From Turnera subulata (Eukaryota > Streptophyta > Magnoliopsida > Malpighiales > Passifloraceae): a stretch of DNA of 64,000 nt. Positions 1-11,997 of the stretch are shown piece by piece; the stretch's first letter is position 1, and the number at the start of each line of letters is the position of its first letter. The position numbers and the translations under genes are program-made. The stretch covers positions 9,522-73,521 of the forward strand of contig JAKUCV010002101.1 in the NCBI GenBank assembly GCA_028386065.3, read 5' to 3'. The notes beneath the pieces were generated by a model. It was given only the letters and a program-made list of their open reading frames with translations, ran no database searches and had not been told where the DNA came from.

Positions 1-2066
1 TTTTTTTTTGTAGTTGTTGATAAAATATAAACAAATGCACTATCTAAAATTAATTTATGCAGTTAAATAAGAATTAATAAATCGATTATTATTGTTAATG
101 ATATTTGTCTATTGATATTCTAAATTAAATAATTTTAATTATTAAATTATATTATTATTTTTTATTATTATTTGTTTTTGTGGTCGTTGTTCTTTTTGGT
201 AGTTTACATTAATTATTAAACTGTACCTCAATTTTTCTTCGTTATAGTTCTTCTTTTCTGACAATAGACTATAAATAGATAGTCATGAATTCATATGATA
301 ATTCTTTTATGTTGTTTTTCTTTTTCGTAGTCATTGTTCTTTCGTAATTTTCATTGACTGCTCGACTGTTCTTCTTCATAGTACTTTTTTGTAATAAATT
401 ACAAACACATATGTCATGAAATCCTGTGATTATTCTTCTTCATGATTATTCTCTTGGGAAAAAGCTATTTTTTTCATAATTTTTGCTGATTTTTTGGCTC
501 TTCTCCACATAGTTCTATTATTTCTAATAATTATTACTCTTCGTAAATTTTTGTTATTGAGAAATATGAATACATGCTTATATATTAATCATTATCTTTA
601 GAATGACTTATATATAATGTACACAAAGATTTTTTTTTTTCATAATCTAGACTAACGAATTATTTAGAATTAGTTTTAGTTTTTGTAATAGAATAGGAAT
701 TCATAAATCGATTATTGTTAGTGGTATCTGGTAATCCTTTGATATTCTAAATTATATAATTTTTATTATCTAATTATATTATCAATGAAGGGGATTATTA
801 AGTTATATAATATTAGTTTCTATTATTATTTTTTTCGTAAGCATTGTTCTTGTTTCTAGTTTTCGCTACCAATTCAACTGTTCTTCGATTTTTGTTTACC
901 GTAGTTTTTATTGATAATAAATTACAAACACATCTGCCATGAGACCATGTGACTATTCTTCTCCATGATTATTCTTTTTGATAGACATTGTTCTAGTTTT
1001 TCGCAGACTCTATAGTTGTTCTTCTCTATAGTTTTATTATTTTCCAGTAATTATTATTCTTCTTAATGATTGGCAGTTGTTGAAAAAATATAAACAAAAA
1101 TTTATACATTAATCATTTTCCTGTGAAGGACGTATATAAACAAAATTTTTTAGAATTACTTTTTGGAAAAGAATAAGAATTCATAAATTGATTATTGTGA
1201 ATAATATATTTTAATCCTTTTATATTCTTAATTATATAATTTTGATTATCAAATTATATTACCAATTAAGGTCATTATTAAATATGTTATTATTTTTTGT
1301 TATTATTTTTTTTATAGCCGTTGTTGTTTTTGTTGGTAGTTTTTGTTAACTATTCGACTATTCTTCGTGTTTTTTCATAGTTGTCATAAGTTCTTGTGAT
1401 TATTCCTCTCTATGATTATTTTTTTCGTAGATGTTGCTCTTGTTCGTGCTTTCGCTAACTCTTCAAATGTTCTTCTACATATTTCTATTATTGTTTTTTG
1501 TAATTCTTGGTAGCTTTTGAGAAAATATAAATAAATACTTATACATTAATCATTAACTTGAGAAGAACTTATATATAATTTAGACATTAATTTTTATATA
1601 TATTTTGAATAAATTAGATACATATTGTTTAGAATTGATTTTTGTATTAGAATAGGAATTTATAGATCAATTTTTCTTCCCAATACATCTTATTGATAAT
1701 AAATTATAGAAAAAAATATATATCGTGAGTTCTTATAATTATTCTTCTCTATGATCATTCTTTTGTTGTGATGTTATGCATGTCCGTAGTTTTCGCTAAC
1801 TCTTCAACAGTTCTTCTTTATAGTTTTATTATTTCTTAATAATTATTGTCCTTCACAATTCATGATTGTTGTTGAGAAAATATAAATAAAGGGTTATATA
1901 TTAATTATTTTTTTGAGAAAAAATTATATATAATGTAAATAAATGTTTTTCTTGATAATCTAGACAAACATATATGCTTTTTTTAGAATTAATTTTAGTA
2001 TTAGATAGAAATTTATAAATCAATTATTGTTAATAATATTTATTATTTTTTTGATATTCTAAATTA
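1..2066. repeat. A+T-rich degenerate tandem array (copy A)
   Basis: No gene is visible. About five diverged repeats of roughly 0.35-0.6 kb follow each other. Each carries a block like ATAAATCGATTATTGTTAAT followed by GATATTCTAAATTATATAAT, then TTCTTCTTCATAG-like stretches, then AGAAAATATAAATAAA. Blocks of the first kind start near 80, 700, 1180, 1660 and 2010. The array ends at the junction with the PSRP2-like exon fragment. Confidence 0.7.
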
Positions 2067-2222
2067 TATAATATCCGTAGTCACTATTTTAGCAAAATTT
2101 CCCACATAGACTTTGTAAGTGCTGTCAACAAATTGGGATTCCTCTTTTTGGAGCAAAGACAAATCGATAAGTTGCAAGGGTTTCACTGTTACGTTTACTT
2201 TGATTTCACGTCCTTCAATTTG
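2067..2222 (-). pseudogene. Exon fragment of a plastid RRM protein (PSRP2-like), copy A
   Basis: Read on the minus strand, 52 codons give a peptide containing EGREIKVNVTVKP and, near the end, YKVYVGNFAK. The first matches the C-terminal end of one RRM domain, and the second matches the RNP2 strand opening the next RRM. This arrangement is that of chloroplast two-RRM ribonucleoproteins of the PSRP2/cp31 type (from memory; 63-residue open frame if read from the upstream ATG). Just upstream on the minus strand is a good splice acceptor, a pyrimidine tract TTTTTCTTTCAG at 2223-2234, so this looks like one genuine exon start. The reading stops at TAA where the A+T-rich array begins, and no further exons are seen. 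It is a captured or truncated exon, not a working gene. Confidence 0.6.
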
Positions 2223-2384
2223 CTGAAAGAAAAACCAAATGGAACTATCAGCCATCACTTTAAATGAGAGCAGTGAACTTCTGTTGTTGCATTATGCGGT
2301 TCTTTGATTTCAAAGAAAAACCAAGTTTAACCTAAACTTACCGTGCCGTTCAGATTCGCTCGATAATAGCTCGTTAAGGAAACG
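2223..2384. other. Spacer between exon fragment and gypsy-like remnant
   Basis: The first bases are the intron-like pyrimidine tract before the PSRP2-like exon. The remainder, including TTTGATTTCAAAGAAAAACC near 2302, is shared with B and partly with C. Nothing else is recognised. Confidence 0.5.
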
Positions 2385-3197
2385 AGCCGAGCCTGAGCTT
2401 GTCTGTTAAATACTCGAAACTAAACAAGTCGAGCCCAATGTATTTTCTCTTAGTGTTCGTCCTCTCTCCCAATGTATTCTCTCTTGATCAATTAATAAAA
2501 TTTGAGTATAATTTTATCCAAACTATATCAATACCAATTTGGTGATGACAGAAATCACACAGCAAAAGTGAGTAGGAAAGGTCTCGAGATGTAGAGATGC
2601 AAGCTAAATTTGTTGTGTGTGTTTTGTGTTTTGTGTCGGTGCTGTAATGTTGCTGTGATATTGATGTTGCTGTTGTGATGTTGGTATTGAGGTTGTGATG
2701 TCGATCTTGCTGTTATAATGTCGGTATTATGGGGATGTCGCATTGAGGAGCACTGTGATGAGTTTTAGCGATATTATTGTAATGTTGATGTGGTGATTAT
2801 GATGATCGATGTTATGCCCTTGATGTCGATATTGTTGCAGCAGTGCTGGTGTTATAGTATTGTTGCTGCATTAGTTGTGTGATGCCATGCAAGAACTACG
2901 TGAGCTTTGAACCCATGATAGGGGGTACGTAGGCAGTTTCTAGTTGTTTGAAATGCAAGCTCAATTATGTGTTTATTATCTGTCTTGTTTTGTTTTTGTT
3001 TCTGTTTTGTTTTTGTTTTGTGTGTTTGTACTTGAGACATGCAGGGATCTTCAATTGCACATGATTTCGCCCCAACACGGATGGGTACCTAACAACTTGC
3101 CAACTGTGACGAACACCCGGGTTCAGCATCTATGGTTCGCTAATCGGTTGCCATTGGTATCGGATGTCAGGTTTTTCCTAGAATTCGCCCTTAATAA
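2385..3197 (+). repeat. Ty3/gypsy (Ogre/Tat-like) LTR or leader remnant, left part, copy A
   Basis: Noncoding repeat that received the copia insertion. It holds a TG-rich degenerate minisatellite (2600-2860, GTTGCTGTTGTGATGTTG-like) and the phrase GATAGGGGGTACGTAGGCAG near 2919. Such a phrase is typical of the R-U5 part of Ogre/Tat gypsy LTRs. On the far side of the copia element comes TGGGTGGCGACTCT, which resembles the LTR end or primer-site neighbourhood of the same lineages. It ends in AATAA (3193-3197), the left target duplication of the copia element. The class is inferred from these motifs only. Confidence 0.45.
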
Positions 3198-4564
3198 TGT
3201 TAGTGTAATACCCAAAAGCCAATCATTGGATGATTATACGGTCATGTATATTTATTAAGGTTTTATTCCAACAAATATGTTTATCAGTGATAAATGCTTG
3301 CACATATTTATAACCTAAGAATATTTTATATTCATGAATTATCCCTAGTCGATTATTATTATGGATGGGTTGTAATAATAAATTAAGACTAGCATATGTT
3401 GAGAATTATATGAGATATGAATTCTACATATGGGTACAAGTTAGAGAACTTGTGGTCTGGACTGACCCGACATAAGAACACTACATGGACTGTTATATAT
3501 ATGTTGTCATTAGTGGTTCTTATATGTACTATCCTTAGACCTGAGATCATCAAGGTTCCCAATATATGAGTCGTGTACTTTGACATTACTCTTAGTTACC
3601 CGTAACTGAGTAAACCTTAGAGTAATTGTTGGGTACATGATATAATGTGTAGTGGGTTTTTTAAGATCAAGATGGAATTCGTCCAACCCTTATAACGGGT
3701 ATATTATCAGTTGGTCCTCTTGATAGAGTTGAACTGTAAATGCATGGCCATGCTCAGATTAAGTGATTTGGGGATATCATTTGTTTCTGTTTTACATAGT
3801 TAACTCAGAGATCAAGAAAACTTAGATTAAACATATACGAGAATGACATATTCCATGTCTCGTATTTGATCTTGATATTGTGACTAAAGGATAATGATAT
3901 TTTTCCGAGGCATAATGTATCAATACTGATCTGGTCACGTGGGTAACAATGATGTGTTGTGACTAAAGGATAATGACATTTTTCCGAGTTTATAATTGTT
4001 GCCAACGTGATCAGTGCCTACAGGATCACACACTTAGAACTGTTGATTCGAGCCAGTGGTTAGACCATGGTTGGACCAGGTTATTGAGCTAGTGGTTGGA
4101 CCATGGTTGGACCGTGCTGTTTGGGTTGATCGGTTCAATAGTTACCAAAATTATTGAACCTGATTTATTGCCCAAAAAAGCATGAAAGGATGTGTTGTCT
4201 TATATATATGTTGATATATATGATTGAGTTAGTGGAGACATAATCATGTTGATGATTGTGACTAAAGTATAGACAACGGAAAACACAATCATGCATGATA
4301 AGATGTATGTATGATTAGGATGGCCATTCCTATATTAACTAACATTGAAAACATATATAAGTGATATATGAAAGAGTGTTAGTATCAGCAGATTTTTTAG
4401 AGCTCAACACAATAGCAAAACACACTCTTCATACTTGAGAAAGAAACACATCAAACACTCTCTAGTCTCTAGCTCTCGGAAATTCTGCAGCTAGTACTAC
4501 GGTTCGGGAGTGCTCGGGTTAGTGATCGTGTGACGGTTGCTAGCAGTCATCAACAGTTCATGTG
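3198..4564 (+). repeat. Copia 5' LTR, 3'-truncated (copy A)
   Basis: Starts TGTTAGTGTAATACCC and matches the LTR at 26192-27757 until GTTCATGTG, where it joins internal pol sequence. A TATA-like ACATATATAAG at 4351 marks the probable promoter, with a short inverted minisatellite of GGTTGGACCATGG-type units near 4050-4115. Confidence 0.85.
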
Positions 4565-6333
4565 AAGAAGTTCGAGTACAGCAAGAAGCTATAGAGGTTG
4601 AGATGGAACAAGGACAGGAACCGCAAGATGTTGTGGGTGAAAATCCTGTACCTGTAACACATGGACCACGTAGGTCTGATAGGACTCGGTATGAGCCTGA
4701 GAGATAAGGATTTCTTTTGACTCATACTGGAGACGTGATGCTCATGGATGAAGAAGAGCCCACTTCCTATCAGCAGGCAATTACGGGTCCAGACTCTAAG
4801 AAGTGGCTAGAAGCCATGAATTCTCAGATGGAATCCATGTATGAAAACAAGGTATGGACCTTGGTTGATCCACCTGAAGGAGTAAAACCCATTGGATGCA
4901 AGTGGGTCTATAAGAAGAAGACCAACATGGATGGTAATGTGATTACCTTTAAAGGGCGATTGGTTGCTAAAGGTTTTAAACAAGTCATGGTATTGACTAT
5001 GACGAAACTTTTTCGCCAGTTGCCATGGTTAAATCCATCCGAATTCTATTGGCTATAGCTGCATACCATGATTATGAGATATGGCAGATGGATGTCAAAA
5101 CTGCTTTCCTTAGTGTAAATCTTTTAGAGGATGTGAACAAGACACAGCCTGAAGGTTTTGTCACTCCAGAGGATGCTAATATGGTATGCAAATTGCAAAG
5201 ATGCATTTATGGATTAAAGCAAGCTTCTAGGAGTTGGAATCTTCATTTTGATGAAGTAATCAAACAATTTGGTTTGATTAAAAATGAAGATGAGCCATGT
5301 GTTTACAAGAAGGTTAGTGGGAGCACTATCGTTTTCTTATTGTTGCATGTTAACGACATTCTACTCATTGGGAATGATATTCCAACACTACAGTCTATAA
5401 AGACATGGTTAGGAAAGAATTTCTCAATGAAGGACTTAGGAGAAGCTGCCTACGTGCTAGGTATAAAGATCTATAGAGATAGATCCAAAAGGCTTCTTGG
5501 CCTAAGTCAAAGTACATATATTGACAAGGTGCTTAAAAGGTTTGGCAAGCAAGATTCCAAGTAAGGTTTCTTGCCCATGTCTCATGGCATAACTCTCTCA
5601 AAGAATCAATGTCCTAATACATCTAAGGAGAGAGAGCGAATGAGTAAGATTCCTTATGCGTCAGCAATAGGATCTATCATGTATGCCATGCTATATACTC
5701 GACCAGATGTCGCATATGCATTAAGTGTCACAAGCAGATATTAATCTGATCCCGGTGAAGGTCACTGGACAGCGGTTAAGAACATCCTTAAGTACTTGAG
5801 AAGAACTAAGGATGCATTCCTTGTATACGGAAGCGTTGATGAGCTTGTTGTAAAGGGTTACACAGATGCTAGCTTACTGACAGGGATGACTTTAGATCGC
5901 AATCATGATATGTGTTTTGTCTTGGAAGTGGTGCTGTTTGCTGGAACAGTTCAAAGCAAGAAACAGTTGCCAATTCTACCACTGAGTCATAATATATCGC
6001 TGCCTCTGATGCAGCGAAAGCGGCTGTTTGGATTAAGAAGTTCGTAACTGAACTTGGGGTGGTTCCGAGCATTGAAAGTCCGATTGAGCTACATTGTGAC
6101 AACAATGGAACAATCGCACAGGCTCAAGAACCTAGATACCACCAAAGATCCAAGCATATACTCCGACGCTACCATCTTATTAGAGAGATCATAGGCAGAG
6201 GCGATGTGAGGCTGTGCAAGGTTCCTTTTGAAAACAATGTAGCAGATCCTTTAACTAAGCCGCTCACACAGCAGAAGCATGATGGTCATGCTAGATCCAT
6301 TGGTATTAGATACATGGATGATTGGCTTTGGTG
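4565..6333 (+). pseudogene. Copia pol remnant: RT and RNase H (copy A)
   Basis: Interrupted reading frames give the linker before RT (TGPDSKKWLEAMNSQMESMY), RT (WQMDVKTAFL with first catalytic Asp, QPEGF, YGLKQASRSW) and RNase H (SKHILRRYHLIREIIGRG, NNVADPLTKPLTQQ). The frame is broken by a stop at about 4707, a frameshift after GFKQV near 4987, a stop after MQDSK-like residues at 5562 and further breaks around 5745 and 5880. The RT active-site motif normally YVDD reads HVND, a lost catalytic Asp. Gag, protease and integrase are deleted. Not functional. Confidence 0.9.
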
Positions 6334-6334
6334 C

Positions 6335-6344
6335 AAGTGGGAGA
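6335..6344 (+). other. Copia polypurine tract (copy A)
   Basis: AAGTGGGAGA lies one base before the 3' LTR start TGTTAG at 6346, the normal place and composition for a plus-strand primer. Confidence 0.8.
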
Positions 6345-7020
6345 TTGTTAGTGTAATGCCCAAAAGCCAATCATTGGATGATTCTATAGTCATGTATATT
6401 TATTATGGTTTTATTCCAATAAATATGTTTATCAGTGATAAATGCTTGCACATATTTATAACCTAAGAATATTTTATATTCTTGAATTGTCCCCTAGTCG
6501 ATTATTATTATGGATCGGTTGTAATAATAAATTACGACTAGCGTATGTTGAGAATTATATGAGATATGAATTCTACATACGGGTACAAGTTAGAGAACTT
6601 GTGGTCTGGACTGACCTGACATAAGAACACTACATGGACTGTTATATATATGTTGTCATTAGTGGTTCTCATATGTACTATCCTTAGACATGAGATCATC
6701 AAGGTTCCCAACATATGAGTCGTGTACTTTGACATTACTCTTAGTTACCCGTAACTGAGTAAACCTTAGAGTATTTGTTGGGTACATGATATAATGTGTA
6801 GTGGGGGTTTTTTTTTTGATGCTAACTATTATTTTATTCAATATGAATAAATGTACAAAGCTGCATAAGAATGCAGCAGAAGCTCGATACAGCTCCACAA
6901 TGATCGCAGAAATAGGAAGAAACTACACAGGAAAAGACACAGAATAACACATTAAAAAGTCGAACAGAGACCAATCAGTTTGGTGGTGCAAGGCGTGGGG
7001 CCTTACACAGCTTCATTGTA

Positions 7021-10000
7021 TCAGCATTTGCAATTACGCAGGAAGCACTGAGAGGACTTGATCCAAGAGGTAACATTCACCAAAGCAAGATCTACAATTC
7101 TGTCCTTATCAGAGTCAGAGTTATTGAAGTCTCTCATGTTCCTTTCTAGCCAAATGGACCAAAGAGTTGCGTATGCAATTGCAGTCCAGAAAGGTCTACT
7201 ACAGTTGAAAGGAGAAACAAAAGACCATTGAAGCAGAAAATCACTGAGAGTTGCGAGCATAACCCACTGGATACCCCACCTTCTACAAAGATTACCCCAA
7301 ACATTCAAAGTGAGCGGACAGAGGAGAAGAAGGTGGTCCCTGCAATCAAGCTTTTTCTTACAAAAGGTACAAATAGAATTTGCCAAGGGGATAATACCTC
7401 GATGTCGCAGGACTTCTTTCGTAGGAATTGTGTTGTTGATGGCCAACCAAAGCCAACATTCGATTTTGAAGGGTGTCAGGGTGAGCCAAATGAGAGGCTT
7501 TGTGCACGAAAACCCCCCGTGAGAATATAAAAACTTCCTTCCGGAGGATACCGAGTAATTCCCATCCTGATTGTCAAGCCAAGTCCATGAATCCATTCGG
7601 TTTGGCTGGAGGGACACATTAAAAGTCAATAATTTCACTATCTCAATATCGTCATTTTCCCAATCTTGCATTGGGCTGCGCCAAGAGGATAGCCAGAGAG
7701 GTAGTGAGGTGGTGGTCTTAAGGAATTCACACATGGAGCGCTCTTTAGAAAGAGCATTTGAATACAGCCGCGTGAATAACAATTTCAGGGGACCCTTACC
7801 CGACCAATCATCTTCCCAAAACCGAATTCTCTCGCCGTTGCCAAATTCGATGCGAGAGCAGGATCGTAGAGACAGTCCAAAGTGATCTAAGGCATCCCTA
7901 GAATGAGTGATATCACTCCATTGAGCTGAAACCTTTGAAGGGGAAAAAGATTGGAATAAATCTGAAGTATCTGCGGTGCATTTAGATTTAATAAGGCTTT
8001 TCCAAACTTCCTTTCTTGGCTTAGTGTAATTCCAAAGCCATTTGAAGAGTAGGCATTGATTCATGACATGAATGTCTACAATGTCCATGCCACCAGAATC
8101 TTTGGGGATGAAGATGGATTTCCACGCCAAAAGACACACCTTTCTAGACTCGTTGAGACTGTTCCAGAAGAACACCGCTGGATCTTAATAATTCTTTTGT
8201 CAACAACCACCGGTAGACGGAATAAGGACATGAAGTAAATGGGGAGTCCACTAAGGACGGATTTGATAAGTGTGACCCGGCCGCCAAGGGAGAGGTGCTT
8301 GCCTTTCCATGCCTTGAGCTTGGTAGAAAATTTTTCCATAACGGGTTTCCATGCCTCAACATGTCTCATATTCGCCCCGAGTGGATAACCAAGGTATTTG
8401 ATCGGGAAATGCTCTATGCAGCTGTGCAACTTATTAGCATATTCTTGAACATGAGTAGTAGGCAGTCCATTCCCAATAATGCTTCTCTTGAAAAAATTAA
8501 CACTTAGACCCGAGAGTGCCTCAAAGATTTTCAAACATCGCTTAAGGTTCAGCAATGATGAGACATCTGCTGGTGAGAAGAGTATGGTGTCATCTGCAAA
8601 CTGTAGGATGGATATATTAATGCCATGAACGGGTACCTCTTGAATCAGATATAGGGAGCTTGCCTTGGACAGAATACGCAACAACCCCTCTGCCGCTAAT
8701 ATGAACAAAAATGGAGAGAGAGGGTCTCCCTGTTTGAGACCCCTCCTCATTGTGAATTTCTCGGAAGGAGGGCCATTAACCAAGACCGCCCGCTTTTGAT
8801 GAGGAAAGGCATTCGTCAATCCATCTCCTCCATAATAATCCAAATCCCATGGCCTCCAAAACCTGAGACAAGTAGCCCCAATCCACCGAATCGAAAGCCT
8901 TTTGGAAGTCAAGCTTCCAGATAATGGCTTCGCGCTTTTCTTTTCTTAAGGAATGGACTACTTCGTTAGCAACGAAAGCACAGTCCATAATACTTCTTCC
9001 TTTAATAAAGGCCGATTGTTGACTACTGATCAAATTTGTTAAGACAGATTTCAACCTCGATGCCAGAAGTTTTGAGATGATTTTGTATAATTCATGCACA
9101 AGCGTGATGGGCCTGAAATCGTCCAAGGATTCAGCCCCGGAATTTTTGGCAATAAGTGTGATATATGCTGAAATCGTCCAAGGATTCAAAAACATCGTAT
9201 TTAATTAGTTCCCAACAGTTGGGGCCTTGGAGCTATCATAACTCCAAACAGCATTCTTGACTTCCTCCATTGAGAAAGGCTTTTCCAGATCACGTGCAAG
9301 AGAGGTATCGAGTCTTGTAAAGGTGATTGAGCCGAGGGAAGGTCTAGCATAGTTGCAAGGAGAATAGAGCTTGGCAAAGTAATTCTTGGTCTCCTCCTTT
9401 ATGGCTGTCGGGTCAGTAATCAGATCATTGTTGGACCTGATGTGGCTGATTTGATTTTTAGAGCCCCTTATCCATGCTGATATGTGAAAGAAACGTGAAT
9501 TCCTATCCCCGAGTTTGCACCATTTTATTCTTGCCTTCTGCCGCCAAATTGCCTCCAATTGTTTGTATTTGATCTCATGTTCAGATTTGAGAGCATTAAT
9601 GGAGGCAAGCTCAGATTGGGATAGGTCACGGGTCTCAGCAACTTTGTCAAAACAATCCAGCTCCTCTAGAATTGAAAGAAGAATGGCGTTCACATTCCCA
9701 AAAACCTCTCGATTCCAACTAGCAAGGATGCACCTCAAAGCTCCTAGTTTCTTTAATATGTTGAACTGATTTGGAAATTCACGACCTGCCTCAGCCCACA
9801 TTTCTTTGATACTATCATAGAACCCAGGATGATCCCACCAAGCTGCTAAGAATCTGAACGGTTTGAATCCCTAATCCACGGATTCCTGGGAGAGCAACAA
9901 GGGGCAGTGGTCCGAGTTTTGTTTACTACCAGCAGTAAGGGACAAATGCAGAAGAAAGATGGGCCAATCATGTTCAGCAAAGACTCTGTCAATCCGGCTA

Positions 10001-10590
10001 GCAGCTCAGTAATTCCCCCAATTATATAAATGCCCCTTAAGGGAAAACTCAATAAGATTCAGCCTTTGGATAAATTTTTTGAAGGCTTCAGCACCGCGGC
10101 GGCACATTCTCCCACTTTTCCGATCAGAAGCTTTAAGCGTTTCATTGAAGTCGCCGAGGATCAACCAAGGAGCCATGAAGGACAACTTCATTATGCATAG
10201 ATCGGTAAACATTTGCAATCGGAAGTCAATTGTATTAGGGCTGTAAACTCCACAGATAGTAACCCTGTGACCAGAAGGTAGGAGGGCTCCCTCCATAATA
10301 ATCCAATAATTAGACACATGAGCCTGGTGGAGATTGAAGAAGTCACAATTCCAAATTAGCTGGAGCCCATCTGTAGAGCCCCGAGCTTCCGCAGAACGAA
10401 AATCAATATTCCCATTCCCCCATACTTTATGACAGAAAGGCATATCAATCTTGCAGCACTTAGTCTCACTGAGAAAGATGAAGTTTGCGCGATGGAGAGA
10501 GACAAGCCGACGCACTTGAGATTGTTTCTTTTAGGAGTTAATCCCCCTAATATTCCAGGTGAAAAAAAAAACATAAGATGTAATAGAACA
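7021..10590 (-). pseudogene. LINE ORF2 remnant: endonuclease, RT, zf-RVT (copy A)
   Basis: On the minus strand the order is: an APE-type endonuclease start (WNIRGI, SETK, WLILGDFNE, 10590 to about 9850); the RT palm (LDFQKAFDSVDW, GLKQGDPLSPFLF and the intact FADD active site, about 9200-8100); and a C-terminal domain containing CTFCKKKLDCRDHLLLLCPL. The last matches the zf-RVT region of plant LINEs (7021-8175, one 384-residue frame). It is broken by a stop just after WNIRGINS, by frameshifts near 10010, 9200 and 8900, and by a deletion near 9186. A is the only copy that keeps the N-terminal endonuclease part, since B and C share a deletion of it. Not functional. Confidence 0.9.
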
Positions 10591-10633
10591 CAAAACATAG
10601 AATACCATTCTACGATGAGGCTCTAGACCTCAC

Positions 10634-11997
10634 CTAGTTGAAAGCTTCAGAGTCCACCAATTTAATCAACAGATTCTCGCATTCCATTAAATTGGCTGAC
10701 CTATGCCAGCCGATTAAATCACCAATTCCATTGGTTTCATTCACTTCGTAAGAATTGAAGGAGACAAGAGTAGACTCAATGATTTTAGCGCCGCCCTCAA
10801 CACTCTTATTCACCTTAGCAATGTCAGAATCAATCACCGACATCCTGCTATCTGGAGTGGATATAATGCTGCCATTTTTTGAGATGAATCTGCTCTTCTT
10901 CAGAAAAGACTTTGCCTTGTTTGGGTTCTACTGCAGCCCCATACTTTTTAGGACTGCCATGACTTTTCTCTCCACCAAACCCTGAAGAGAAGATGAATCC
11001 TCGGCATAGGTTGGGGGTTCCCATTGGTCGCACCGTGTGGAAGAGGATAATTGATATGACCTTAGGCTGCTTGATGAAGCTTCAAAATCATGGGATTTGG
11101 ATGGAGGTGGAGTGGGGCTGATGAAGGGAGAACACGAGGCAGAGGGCGTGTTTAGATAGGGGACCAGAGGTTGAGGGATGTGAAGGTTAGGGGTGTGCTC
11201 GGGTGTGAGGGCCACTGATAATGGTACATTGACTGGGCTTGAAACAGAATGTTGGGCTGGGCTTGAGGGGGGCATTGGGTTGGGTGAATACTTGGTTGGA
11301 TTGGTGTGATTAGGTTCATAGGGTATCATGTGCGAGTCCACAGATACATGGTTTTCTGACTGCTCAGATGGGGTCAGTATAGGAGAAAGTATGAGTGGGT
11401 TTTGGAAGGTGGTCTTTACAGACTCGCCATGCCTCTCGATAATGGGGCGCAGAATAAAGATATCGTCAGAAGTCGATGCGGCATTTTGGTTTGATTGGTG
11501 CGAGTTGTTGGGAGAAGAGATTGCTTTACTGATCTGTTTGGGAGGCGAGAGAGTGGGCCCACTGGTGTCAGGGTCGGAGCGAGGAGGCTGTGTCGGAGAT
11601 TGCACTGATGACCACTCCCAGTCAAGGGGGTCATATTGAGACTCAACGACGCCAACATCAAAAGCGTGATCTCCCTCAGAGACTGAGAGTACACACTTAA
11701 TGAGACGCTTTGAGGTGGTAAGAACAAGGACTTCTGCAACATCAAAGCGATCTATAGACATTGATTCAGAGCTCCAATCAACCTTCGTGCCGAAATTTGC
11801 GGAAATCGCAATAAATAAATCCATGGACCAAACACACAGTGGGATCCCCTTCATCAATACCCAACATAGATGATTAAAGGCCGCGTCCCCCTCCTTCCAT
11901 TGTCTAAGCAAAGAGCATACTTGGTTGATGAAAACTGGTTTGCACTCCACTGCTTCCTGTAACTCCTCTACCGAGTTGAACGGCAAGGGGAGCAGAG
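10634..11997 (-). pseudogene. LINE ORF1 remnant with DUF4283-like region (copy A)
   Basis: The longest frame includes KGIPLCVWSMDLF and FDVAEVLVLT. These match the second half of the DUF4283 (RRM-like) nucleic-acid-binding region found in ORF1 of plant L1 elements. A Ser/Pro-rich tail follows (PTQPPRSDPDTSGPTLSPPK and onward), and then a frame-shifted C-terminal part ending near 10634. The N-terminal half is absent. The open frame at the right edge runs on into LTR sequence, which is a chance fusion and not a real start. Confidence 0.8.

Noticed and set aside
1..10. True left boundary of the segmental duplication
   Set aside because: The window start happens to match the unit phase I chose; the array may continue to the left.
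2944..3258. 104-codon plus-strand frame
   Set aside because: Crosses from gypsy-like LTR into the copia LTR; low-complexity Phe/Val/Cys composition; broken in unit B.
7228..7885. Plus-strand frames inside the LINE (and matching ones near 34180, 58424, 11328, 37891, 62103)
   Set aside because: All are antisense to the LINE coding regions and recur only because the LINE recurs.
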